A DNA stretch of 64,000 nucleotides from Elmis aenea. Lineage: Eukaryota; Arthropoda; Insecta; Coleoptera; Elmidae. The notes beneath the pieces were generated by a model, which was not told where the DNA came from, searched no databases, and was given only the letters and a program-made list of their open reading frames with translations. Of this stretch, positions 1 through 11,766 are shown piece after piece (within the stretch, counting starts at the first letter, position 1; each line of letters starts with the position of its first letter). The stretch covers positions 29,329,466-29,393,465 of the forward strand of contig OX393577.1 in assembly GCA_947652605.1 (NCBI GenBank). Reading direction: 5' to 3'. Both the position numbers and the translations under genes were made by a program.

Positions 1-171
1 AATTCAGTTGAGCCTGTTATGTGGAATGATTTTTTTTTATATATTAACCGTTGACGTCTTGTGCCATAAGTGTCGAGGTTATTAAAAAATATTATGTGGA
101 TTTACTGTTTTTAATTATTTGCAAAAATTTTCCCCCAATTGCCACAAATAACCCACGCTGTATTGAGCTAC

Positions 172-1115
172 TATACCGGGTGATTCAGTTTGACTGTCGC
201 ACCCCTATAACTTTTAATTATTGAAAATAACCCCAACAAACCTTATATTTTTGGAAACGGCGACAAATTCTCTATTAAATGATGTGGATTTGTTATCTCT
301 ACGATGACGTACGTCAAATCCGCGATAGGCAACTGTTTTTTTTCAATTACATAGTATCAATTTTGTTGTTGATTCGGATAGAGAATTTAATTCTGAATCT
401 GACCACGTATTAAAAAAGTATGCATACATAAGAAAATGTTCGAGAAAAATCAGTTCAAAGTTTATTCAAATCATAGCAAACAGTCTATTTAACATAACAA
501 AAAACGATCAAATTTTAAAAATTATACTATAAATATCAATGGAAATGTATTAAAAACTAATTTTTAATAAAAATAAAAACAAATAATAAACGTTGACATA
601 AAAAAATTAGACTCTAATTTCAATCAAGCAGTTACAAATAGAGGAAAACTGTGTTTGGAATGTGAATACATTAAAGCCTAATTTTTTATGTCGACGTTTA
701 TTATTTGTTTTAATTTTTATTAAAAATTAATTTTTAATACATTTCCATTGATAGTTATAGTATAATTTTTAAGATTTGATCGTTTTTTGTTATGTTAAAT
801 AGACTGTTTGCTATGATTTGAATAAACTTTGAACTGATTTTTCTCGAAAATTTTCTTATGTATGCATACTTTTTTAATACATAGTCGGATTCAGAATTAA
901 ATTCTCTATCTGAATCAACAAAAAAATGTATACTATGTAATTTAAAGAAAAACAGTTGCCTATCGCGGACTTGACATACGTCACCGTAGGATAACAAATC
1001 CACATCATTTAATAGAGAATTTGTCGCCGTTTTCAAAAATATAAGGTTTGTTAGGGTATTTTCAATCATTAAAATGTTATAGGGGTGCGACAGTCAAACT
1101 GAATCACCCGGTATA
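172..1115. mobile_element. foldback element (TATACCGGGTGATTCAG family)
   Basis: Long palindrome. The left arm is about 172-612 and the right arm about 675-1115, with a spacer of about 60 bp. It ends in TATACCGGGTGATTCAG and its complement CTGAATCACCCGGTATA. Arms differ by scattered substitutions and small indels. A diverged single arm of the same family lies at about 42036-42257. The 104-codon reading frame at 755-1069 is just arm sequence. Confidence 0.85.
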
Positions 1116-1216
1116 TTAGCAACTGTAATTTTAATAAAAATAAAGTCAAAATTATAATGAATTAGTACTTTTAAGTACTTTTTTGCTGAATTAAAAAAAA
1201 AAACGAATCAATTGCT

Positions 1217-2712
1217 ATATACGGATGTGCCAGATAACATTTCCAGCATTGTGATCTCGCTTATTACAAAAGATACAGCTTTGCTAAAATTCAATGAATT
1301 ATTCCCAAGTATGAGAGGAGCTACAATCTATTCTTAAAAGTACAAAATTCCTCGTACTTCAGATGTTATAGCAAAAATATGAAAATGTTGGATTACTTTT
1401 TTCTCTCATAACTGTTTTGTTTCAATAATTAGGTCAAATTTATTAGTAGGTACTTTCTTGGAGTACTTTTTTATGTAGGATGTAACGATTATTTTAGATT
1501 TTTTTTATCACTTACCATTTTTGAGATATTACCCCTAATTTCACTTTTCCTTATGAGTCGTGAGGTTGGCTATGGTATAGTAAAATGTGCTTTTTTTCCT
1601 CTTTTAAAGAGATATTACTTGCTACATCTACTTCTATAAATAACTGCGAAACTCAAGAAAAATCGTATTTTACCAATTACCTATCAAGCTATCTATGAAA
1701 AAAAAACAAAAAACAACTAATTATATGTCAAATGACAATATCAATTATCTGCAGTATCATTTATAAGAATTTTATAGTATTGTTGTCCAATTCGATCGTC
1801 TTTATAGCAACTTTGTTGTCATATAATCAATCATAGGTACATTTACAACATGAAAAATTTGCCATGGTAAGATGCTACATTCTTTGCCCTATAAACTATG
1901 TAGATAATTTTAATTCTTCATTGGTTTGTATAGGATTTTAGGTTGGTTTCTCGAATGAACCATATTCTTTTAAATTTATTCCCAAATTTCTATAATTACG
2001 CGCACTACGTTACCTTCTATCGGGATAAGTATCTAGGTATATTCGCTCAGCTTCTACACAGTTTTTATAGTAAAGAATGTAACATCTCAACAACATTTTT
2101 TGTTATTTGTAAACGTAGCGATAATTATAACAATTACTACAAACTATCGAATTACACAACAATACTATAAAATTCTAATAAATGATACCGTAAACAAATG
2201 GTAACTGTCATTTGACATATAATTATCTAATTGTTTTTTCATAGATAGATTGATAGGTGATTGGTAAAATACGATTATTCTTGATTCTGAGTTGTTTATA
2301 GAAATAAATTTAGCAAGTAATATCTCATTTAAAAGAGAGAAAAAAATGACATTAAACTATTCCAAAACCAACTTCACGGCTCATAAGAAAAAATGAAATT
2401 AGGAGTACCATCTCAAAAATGGTAAGTAATAAAAAAAATTGTAGTTACATTCTACATTAAAAAGTACTTTAAGAAAGTATTAATAAAATTGACTTAACGA
2501 CTGAAACCAAAAAGTTATGAGAGAAAATATAAATTGAACATTTTCATCTTTTTTGCTATATAACATCGGAAGTAAGAGAAATTTTGTACTTTTAAAAATT
2601 GATTGTAGCTTCTCTCACACTTGGGAATAATTAATCTAATTTAAACAACCCTGTATCTCTTATAATAAGCGAGATCGCCATGCTGGAAATGTTATCTGGC
2701 ACACTCTGTATA
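1217..2712. mobile_element. foldback element, 1.5 kb
   Basis: The left arm is about 1217-1905 and the right arm about 2050-2712. Ends read TATACGGATGTGCCAGATAA and its partner ending CTGGCACACTCTGTATA. Matching inner landmarks include TGTCAAATGACA-type sequence near 1725 with its partner near 2205, and TACATTCTTT near 1871 with its partner near 2082. The spacer of about 145 bp holds no plausible gene. Confidence 0.8.
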
Positions 2713-3080
2713 CCGGTGTAAGTATAAAACAGCGTGCATATAAGACGAGGCCCAATTTATAAGTCACATTTCGTGTGTTTAGCATATATGGGGCATATAA
2801 GACGATTTAAGGGAAATTACATTTTTCCGGTTATAACACTTCTACGTACATAAATAACAATTTTTAAATAAAAATATGTTTTTTGCATCTTTTAATGATA
2901 TATAGAATTTTAACTCAATTTAGATTGGAATTCTATTATGTAAGAATATAAGCGTATATCTAAATATCTATCCATGAAACTAAGCTCCTTTTTTTGTTTC
3001 TGGCGTATAAGACGACCCCCTATTCAAGGGGACTTTTTTTAATTTTAAGGGTCGTCTTATACATCGGATAAATACGGTAC
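2713..3080. mobile_element. small DNA transposon with TATAAGACGA ends (pogo-like?)
   Basis: The right end reads GGGTCGTCTTATACATCGG then ATAAATACGGTA. The left side carries inverted copies of TATAAGACGA at about 2739, with further copies near 2797 and 3005. The length is about 370 bp with TA-like borders, which suggests a Tc1/mariner-pogo type MITE. The family assignment is a guess from the end sequence. Confidence 0.4.
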
Positions 3081-4507
3081 ATAATAAATATACATTTAAA
3101 GTATAAAAGGAATGTAATAAAACGTGTAGAAGGTAATTTAAAATCAAAATATGTTTTCGCTGAGTTCAACGTCAACCCCTTTTGTAACTGGGTTTTGTAC
3201 CTTAGAGTATGTTAAAATATTACACTCCATAAACATCGTCTCCCTTCTGACAGAAGTACTTGTCCATAAAAGTACAATAGAGGGTAAAAATGATCCTTAT
3301 TATCCATAACTAATATATCGTAAAGCTGTAAATATGATCCGCACGCCCCTAAAGTTAATACAGCATCGAACGACTTTTTGTCATAATACCGAAATTTCAT
3401 GGTCTAATTTAGCATACCTTTGAGAGTTGGGGTCGAAACACATTCACATATGTCCCGCTATTTTTGTGTTTTTAATACAGTTCTAGAAATGACAGATTTT
3501 TTACAGTATTGAAACGAAAATAAACTGAAAAATTGCTTTAATTATGTTAAAACTTGGTTTACTAGCGAAACGTCAGAGTTTTAGGCAAAAAATGCGTATT
3601 TCCGTCAAAACTAATTATTATTTCAATAACTGAACGTATGTAGGTTTTTCCATATTTTATGAAAATATTGCAACAGAAAGCTGTTTCTCGCTTCGAAAAT
3701 AATAAAATGATATTATGTCGAGAAAAATAAACATGTCGCTACAATATAAAACAATGTACACAAAAAAGGAAAATTTTGTACATTGTGTTGTGTTTGTAGC
3801 ATGCACGTTAAAATTATGAGTAATCATAACAAACTGGAATGTTCATGTAAATTATTATAGCGACACATCAACACGGAAATCTCCTGCACGGCTTTATTTT
3901 ATCTAAACCCGGTTTTAAATGGACAATAAAAGAGAATATTACAAAGGGCGGGCGGGCATTTACACGTTATATCGATTTTGACTTTGTTTTCAGATTATTT
4001 ATTGTCTATTGTTTTAAACTTGTCGAACAACAATAAGAGAAAAACTCTCTTTAATGAAAATTCTATATTTATATGCAAATCAGAATAGTTTTGAATGCAA
4101 GTGCTTATACTTCTTTATTTTTTTGAGTTGTAAAGCGCAGAACAGTAAAATATTTTTTTAAACTATTACCTACATAAAGATATATAAATAAAAAGTTATG
4201 TGTTTTCACTTGATCTTCACGTTCTAAATGCCCTTATAAATTTATGCGATCCCAATAAATTTAAATTCTTGATCAAGTACATTTTTGCAATCGAGAGTTA
4301 CATTTTAAATTCTTGACAGACCTCAAACAATATTAAATTTATTAATATTACAATGCGGTGTAAATTACAAGCTTAATTTTCTTGTATATTTAAAATAAAT
4401 ATTTAAGTGACATTTAGACCCATGCGTCGGAATGTCTCTCCTTGAACTTTAAAAATAAAACGGCTGGTGATATATCAATATTCAAAATGTATGTATTACG
4501 CGGAATT
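3081..4507. other. AT-rich acj6 intron, no gene seen
   Basis: No coding signal. The only structure noted is a short hairpin near 3747-3790 (CAATGTACACAAAA with TTTTGTACATTG) and a GGGCGGGCGGGC run near 3948. Confidence 0.5.
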
Positions 4508-4789
4508 AGTGAACATGTCCAGTTTGTTAAATAGTTTATTTTTTGCCTAATTCGTGAAATAGGCACATGGTTTGCCCAGTTCGTGAAATAAGCAATACCT
4601 ACTACTTATAAAAAACTTTAATTAACCTTTAACCTTTAACCTGATCATTTACTAGTGACAAATTGAATAAGGGTCAGGTTAAAGGTTGGTAAAATGTTTT
4701 TGTCATGCCTTGCTTTCGTGACTTAAGCAAGTGCCGATTTCACGTACTAGGCATTGTTTTGCTTATTTCACGAACTCAGCACGTTCACT
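4508..4789. mobile_element. MITE with AGTGAACATG/ACGTTCACT ends
   Basis: Short inverted-repeat element. Outer ends are AGTGAACATG and CACGTTCACT, and inner repeats of TTCGTGAAATA appear three times, in inverted order towards the right. The central hairpin pairs ACCTTTAACCTGA with TCAGGTTAAAGGT. Length is 282 bp. No clear target duplication was found. Confidence 0.6.
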
Positions 4790-7700
4790 GATTCGACGTT
4801 ACATATGCATTAGAGATTTTTTCATATAGGTATGTACTTTAGTAATAACTATACTGCTAATACTTGCAATTTTCTATAATACGGTACAGATACACATCCT
4901 CTTTTTCTAATTCAACGATTGGACCATAGACAGCTAATGCGCATTGGATTGGACAGCGTGAAAAGCGCGTGTAATGGTCACGCCATTTTTGACAGGCTAA
5001 AAATATGACATTTGACGTTGACGATTTGTAAAAACTACAATGAATATATAAAATTCTGTTCTAAGGTTTGTAGTAATTCGCCTTGGATGTTAAACATCGG
5101 TGTCTGCACGCGTAATTCGTAAAAATCACGTTTCATAACGTAACATCAACAATTTTCATGCAGGTTGTTAAAAACCCCAGTTTTATGTTATTTTCTATGA
5201 TTTTTGCCAACTGTCTGAAGTACACATTAGAAAGAGAGAAATATATTTTCGTTTCGTTTCATCGGCTTCAGTCGCCCCTCATTGGGTATATAGAGAACGC
5301 GCTATATAGGTAGTTGTACATAAATGGATTTCTTAACCCTCTTTTTTTCAAATTATGTAGTTATCACAAGTTGTCTAAGAATAAAACACGGAACATATTT
5401 TTAAATACAACTCAAATAATGCCTACAAATATTGTTTTAATTTTTAAAAAGTGAAATGTTACTAAAAGTGTTGCTAAAAATGTCTCATTCGTTTAAATAT
5501 AAGTCCAATAAAAATTATATTTTCTTATTGGACCTTTATTGCATTAAGTAAGTCCCTGAAAAATTATTTTTGTTAAAAACATAATCGATGATATGTACAT
5601 GTAAATTCCGTTTACATACAGCAACAGCACGTATACATATGTGTTTTCTAATCTGCTTGGCTATCATGTCTCTAATGCGTAAAACAGAGGAACAATGGTA
5701 CTCAAAACTGAGTAAATACTTGAAAAACAAATGCTAGTGTATAACATTTGACAAACGGCAACCATGTAGTTGGCAAACACGCGACAAGTGAGGCCCCAGG
5801 TCACATATAACATTTCCCGTGGGTGCCGTGGTTGCGTCCCTGCTCGGGCGCCCCCTAGTTCATGTTGTACACGTCAAATGACCACTTTACAGCAATGTGA
5901 GCCTTAATGATGAAATATTTTGCCACAGGGACACGTTGAATCATTGGAATCCTCTGTGTTCAGGAACCATAGGCACCGAAACTCCTACATCCAAGTTCGG
6001 CTAGATAACAACATTAAAAAATACTTAACGATACTGTTTGGTACAAACAATGAATAATTATCTGCACGTGCGAGATTAACGTATTATTTTATTACTTACT
6101 TCACGCTCAATGGGAAACTGCGATCTCTACTTTTTATATTTTTATGTTCAGCCTTTTATTAGCGACATAACATTAGTAGGTACTACATATAAAACTGTTC
6201 TTAATTGTTTTATTTAAAGTCCAAACGGCTCCAATTTTTTTTTGAGTTGTATAAGAGCATTAATACACTAATATTGATTCCCAATAAATATACATCTAAT
6301 AATATTTAACGGTGAAAGTTGAATACTTTTTCGCATGTGCGGCACGTCGAGTATTTCTACTGATGATAATCAATCACATCTGATAGCTGATCAAAAACGA
6401 CGAAGATGAATATTTAATATCGTACGTTATTTGTTGGTAATTGCTTATGGTGCACGTACTCTGCTTTTTTAATGCTTACTATTACGTTATTATTGGGAAT
6501 TACGAAGTGAAAAGTTCAATTAAAATCTTAAATTGATACACTCAACTTATCATAAACATCTAATATTTTGTTAAAACAATAGCAGAAATGCATAAAAAAG
6601 TTAAGAATATTCCTTTATTAAAAAAAAAGTCAAATTACTTTTTTCAGATAGGTATGTATTTGCAATTTTTGTTTTGTTGTTTATTGAAACAGTAAATAAA
6701 GTCACCCCATATACGTATGTAAATAATATTGTACTATTTCAATACAATTCAATGATGGACTGCTGAATTTTTTATTATCTTTTTTTTTTAAATGTATAAA
6801 CAAAATTAAATACTGTACAAACTTAATTAATTTGACAACATACCACTCTGTTTTGCTAAATAATAAATTATTTCCTTTTCGTACACGTAAGACAATAATG
6901 TGTTGGTAAATCTAGTGCAATCAATAAGCATGAGAAAACAGTTGACATTCATTAATTTTTTTCTATTTTTAGTTTTGAAAGATGTTTTGATTCAAAGCCC
7001 TATTAACCATTGCATCTACAGGTTTTAGGAAGATCGCTTAGGGCTTAGATGTAATATGGTCATTTTAATACAAAAATGAAACATTGTATGTACTTGCTTT
7101 GAATAAGTTATATTTTTAATGATAATGTTTATTATATAACGGTAATTTTACTTCAATTATTGCTTTAAGATCTCTTAAACCTATGATGGATTATTCTTTT
7201 TATTGCTATTTTTTTTAAACATGTTTATTTAATTTATTTACACTGTTTAGTTCTTGTTCGCCAGAACGTTGAACGTTGTGTATAAAGTATAAGGTAGGTA
7301 CCTACTACAGTTCGACAGAATATGAAGCACCCAAGTTTATAACAGAATGGTACTAATATTGTTTTAGAAATGTTTTTGAGCTTAACTATAGCAAATAAAC
7401 ATATTTGTATTACAAATTTTTTTTGCGCAACATTTAAATTTATGTTAGTATTTTTAAACTGATTTGGTCTTAAATTTGGACATCGTTTTGTAAAAATTCT
7501 CCAATCTTATTACATGTGCCAAAAAAGGTCCAGTCAATAAGTAAGGCTTTGATTTGAGACATAAACAAGAGTAAAATAGTAATTCGCGTATCTAAATAAC
7601 CACAAATATAATAAAGTTCGATTTTAAGAGAAAATCTTTAAAATGAACAATTTTGCAATATATGTACATAGGTATGTATATGTTAAAAACTATGTTTAAC

Positions 7701-8344
7701 AGTTTTGTTAAGAAGTTTAATAACTTAACCAACATCGATGTATTTAAAATCGACTGGGTTGTTACGATTATATGATTAATTTTGTCTATTAAAACAAAGA
7801 ATAGGGAATTCTGGTTGTATGTACCTACTAAGTTTTACAAATGTTCAAATTTTCGTTGACAGTAAAAATAACATTCATTTTCATACCACATTTAAACTAG
7901 TATTTAGTAAATAAATTTTAACTTTTTCTGACGACATCTTCGTAATATTTCAATTAGAATGATTATGGAATCGATTTAAAAAAACCTTATTGGTAAATGT
8001 CAAAAACGAACAATGACAAAAGCTTGTATTTGTTAAATTATGTAAAATATAATATAAGTTTATTATTTTAACACATAAATTGCAAAATGTTATCAATCAA
8101 CAAATAATAAAAAAATAAAACACGTAATTTTTGATCCGCTTTGTATAATATACTTATATATTATATAACATTAAAAGCAGAAGAACTTGAAAGACGAAAT
8201 TTTTAATTCGGTTTTGTAAACTGACTCGAACGTCTAAAGGTGGGGTACAGACATGCAACAAAACATCGCGTCGTAACACCGTCGCGTACAGATTGATGTT
8301 GCGCGTTGAAGTTACTGTGCCGTGAATGGCATCGTATCAAAACG
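4790..8344. other. AT-rich acj6 intron, no gene seen
   Basis: Long intronic stretch without coding signal. Noted: a hairpin at about 5502-5535 (AGTCCAATAA / TTATTGGACC), a GC-richer patch near 5785-5870, and at 8238-8340 a segment (GGTGGGGTACAGACATGC, GTCGCGTACAGAT) that looks like the end of an unidentified short transposon cut by the next foldback. I searched for a further acj6 exon on the minus strand and found none. Confidence 0.45.
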
Positions 8345-9413
8345 TCGAAAAAAATCGGGAGGTGATTTCTTCTCGAAAATTTAGCGTTTTTTTTTATACA
8401 AAATTTTTTCCTTAGACGTCTTTTCGGAGTTACACCCCCCTTAAGGGTAGCGGTAAAATTAGGTTTTTATTTTATTTCTCAAATTTGGTTAAACGTAGGA
8501 GAATGATATTTGGTAGATGTTTTATACTTATTAAAAGGTCTCCCATAGTAATATTTTCAATCATCTCCCACCTTCACAGGGGGCTGAAAAGTGCGACCCT
8601 TGTTGTTTTTTTTATCAGAACTTTTTGGTGGGTAAAAAAATTTTGCAATTTAAAATATTTATTTGAAAGCTCGATTTATTTAGAATCTTTTTTTATTTTC
8701 TAGTTTTTCTCGTAAAACCTATAGTTTTTGAGTAAAAAATGATATAAGTGAACATGCACCATTAAATTAATATTCCGACATAAACCGATTCATTTTAGTG
8801 GTTGCCATGGTTTGTTTATGTTCATATTGGATAGAAGTGACGGGTGTAATTCATTTTGACGTTTACGCGGCTACAACGCTAAAACGCCCATCAATTCTAC
8901 CCAATATGAACATAAACAAACCATGGTAACCATCAAAATGAATCGTTTCATATTGGAATATTTATTGGTGCATGTTCACTTACATATTTTTTACTTAAAA
9001 ACTGCAGGTTTTACGAGATAAATTAAAGAATAAATAAAGTTTCTAAATAAATCAAACTTTAAAAACAAATATTTTAAATTGCAATACTTTAACCCACCAA
9101 AAAGTTCTAATAAAAAAACCAACAGCGGTCGCACTTTTCAGTCCCCTTTGAATGTGGTAGATGATTGAAAATATTACTATGGAAAACCTGTTAATAAGTA
9201 TAAAACATCTACCAAATATCATTCTCTTACATTTATCTAAATTCGAGAAATAAAATAAAAACCTAATTAGGTAAAATTTTACCGCTCCCCTTTAGGGGGG
9301 AGTACCGAAAGGAGAAGTCTAAGGAAAAAAGGTATATAAAAGTACCCCCTTGATTTTCGATAAGGAATCACCTCCCGAATTTTTTTCGCATTTTTTACGA
9401 AATACCCTGTATA
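8345..9413. mobile_element. foldback element, left tip missing
   Basis: The left arm is about 8345-8846 and the right arm about 8884-9413. The right end is complete (TACCCTGTATA), while the left arm begins about 25 bp inside the expected TATACAGGGTA end (CGAAAAAAATCGGGAGGTGA). Centre landmarks are CCATGGTTTGTTTATGTTC at about 8808 and its complement at about 8906. The reading frame at 8485-8703 is arm sequence. Confidence 0.8.
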
Positions 9414-9783
9414 GTTGTATTTAACTTTTACAATATGAAGAAAAAGGGAATGTTAAACCTAGTTGAAAAATTAAAAAGCAACCTATTGCATTTTAAAACT
9501 TTAACATCTAACCTAAAAATAACTACTTATTTTAAATTTAAAATTTGGATAATAACGTTATAGTTAAAATTTAAAACTAAAGTTTGTTAACATATTTGGC
9601 ATAGGTAGTGGGTACACTTTGGACACTTTCAGATTATATTTGTATAAAGGTCGTAAAACACACTACTTTGCTAATTCAACCATCCTTAATATTTCTAATT
9701 GTTTCCGAGATCCTCATGTTTTTCGTTTTGAAAATATGTTTACTATAATAATTGAAAATGCTCATGGTTTATTTTTCTACTGA

Positions 9784-10778
9784 TATACAGGGTGGTCCAC
9801 TTTTTTGTACCAGGACTTTAACAGTCGATACAAAAACTCATTTGAAAGCGAATATTCCATATCAACATGGGTCCATAAACGCTTTATTTTAAAGATACAG
9901 GGTGTTGAAATTTTCAAAAAAATATCGATAATTTTTAACCGTTTCTCAATCAGTAGATATATTTAAACCAAATTTGGTATATATTCGGTGAACTTGAACT
10001 TGTTTTTGGGTAGAGCATTTTATTCTAAACAAAAATTGTCTTCTGAGTTTTCTTCATATCTGCCACTGTTTGACGCGAAATTTGATTTATTTACTATTCT
10101 CGCGAAAAATTTGTTCATAAATTTGATCTAAAAATATCGCTAATGTTCGAAAAAAAGAAGTAATGACCGATTTTTGCAGTTTTTTGTTTTGTAACAGAAC
10201 ATGCTAATAATGAGGGAAAAAGTTCCGCTAAATTAACGCTTAATGATCCACATTTTGGGCATTTACTCTGCAATTTGCAATTTTCTGCTTTTCGGGATAT
10301 TTTTAGATCGAACTTATAAGCAAATTTTTCGCGAAAATAGCAAAATAAATCAAATTTTGCACCAAACGGTGGCTGATACAAAGAAAAGTCAAAAGACATA
10401 TTTTGTTTGTTTGAAATAAAATGTTCCGTCCAAAAATAAGTTCGAGTTTGATTTTGAACAGGGTCGTACTAGCTTTTTATAAAATTTATTGAAACTGAAC
10501 CCCCACAACTCCGCCACTGGTTGCTTGTGGGACTTGACATTTTCACCGAATGTGGTAACCTGTAAGGTGGGTGCTGTACGTGTACACTAAATTTGGTTTA
10601 AATATATCTACTGGTTGGGAAACGCTTAAATATTATCGATAGTTTTTAGAAAATTTCAACCCTGTATCTTTAAAATGGAGCGTTTGTGGACCCATGTTGA
10701 TGTGAAATATTCGCTTTAAAATGAGTTTTTGGATCGACTGTTAAAATCCTGCTACAAAAAAGTGGACCATCCTGTATA
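9784..10778. mobile_element. foldback element, 1.0 kb
   Basis: Ends are TATACAGGGTGGTCCACTTT and AAAGTGGACCATCCTGTATA. The arms meet near 10220. An internal copy of the end motif (ATACAGGGTGTTGAAATTTT at 9895 and its complement near 10660) sits about 110 bp in. The right arm carries about 120 bp (roughly 10462-10585) that is absent from the left arm, a later insertion or a left-arm deletion. It lies 90 bp downstream of the acj6 exon donor at 10868. The reading frame at 10115-10399 is arm sequence. Confidence 0.85.
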
Positions 10779-10868
10779 CTTTTTAAGAGCGAAAAGGATA
10801 ATACAAAAATTGCACACATACGCACAAATTTGTTTTTAGGCGTGTGCGCTGCAGATAAAACTAAATAC

Positions 10869-11039
10869 CTGTGGTCTGCTAACAGGTGGTGGCGCTCCCA
10901 TACCGTGGTGGTACATCATATCATGTTTCAGTTGCGGAAGTCCTCCAGGTCCTCCGCTGCTTTGGTGTTTTATATCAACTGCTGCTAAGGCCTCTGCCCT
11001 ACTTATCAGACCATCGTTTAATCCAGAAAATAAGTCACC
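10869..11039 (-). CDS. acj6: acj6 exon with RAEALAAVDI segment
   Basis: Minus-strand exon of 57 codons. The acceptor is TTTTTATTTGCAG (AG at 11041-11040) and the donor is CAG|GTATTTAG (GT at 10868-10867). It reads GDLFSGLNDGLISRAEALAA, then VDIKHQSSGGPGGLPQLKHD, then MMYHHGMGAPPPVSRPQ. The LISRAEALAAVDI core is the signature of POU class IV proteins (fly GILSRAEALAAVDIQKHQ; vertebrate LLARAEALAAVDI), and KHDMMYHH matches fly KHDVMYHH. A short Ser/Gly/Pro linker (SSGGPGG) differs from the fly. Both ends are in phase 0. This part of the protein is a regulatory/transactivation segment lying before the POU domain. The next exons (fly ENPFSRQMHH..., then POU and homeodomain) are not found between 10868 and 1 and must lie outside the window. 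Confidence 0.95.
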
Positions 11040-11766
11040 CTGCAAATAAAAATAATTCGGTGTAATAATCAATTTATTTGGTAATTTTGAAAAATGTTGT
11101 CTCACATAGGACGATCCTCTAAATCGTGTGTATGGGGGAAAGAAATTCCGATAAATTCTACATTAGCGACTTCATGCATTGGTAAACATGTGCTCAAACC
11201 TTACATCCACGACCTACTTGAAAATTTATGTGTTGAAATTATGATAAAATGATTCGTTAAATTATTTATGATTTTTCCACTAACTTTTGCAACGTTCGCC
11301 GATTATTCATGTTGTTTTTATAAATAGGATGCTTAAACGATCCTCTGACGGTTTACTACATTAAATATTGATGGAAATAACTGTGTAAGTTGTTTGTACG
11401 TATATTCTTTGAGTAAGCAAACTTTCCTTTTGTTTATTTGTTTTCAACTTTTCATTCTACGTATGGGAAAATATATATCGTTGGTAGCTAAATAATAACA
11501 TGCTGTGGCTTATTAATAACCGCTCTATTCTAAACGCACGCAGGTAGGTACTTCAAAATAAAAAGTATCTACTTTAACAAAAATACAAGAATGCAGGGGT
11601 GGACTGTTAAAAAACTCTCTGTAGTAATTACTGGATCAGATCGAATAAGGCTCACCGTTATTAGAAATATTTGTAATACATTTATTCATAGATCTTATTT
11701 CCATTGAATGCGTTTATTTATGGACAGGTCTTAAACACGCGGCCGGTGGGCCGTTTGCGACCCCTT

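Noticed and set aside
4622..4645. Telomere-like run AACCTTTAACCTTTAACCTG
   Set aside because: Only about three units of TTTAACC, not the insect TTAGG repeat. It belongs to the centre of the MITE 4508-4789.
5770..6000. GC-richer patch considered as the next acj6 exon
   Set aside because: No minus-strand frame matches the expected region before the POU domain, and no paired acceptor and donor were found.
8485..8703. 72-codon plus-strand frame
   Set aside because: Arm of the foldback 8345-9413, no domain.
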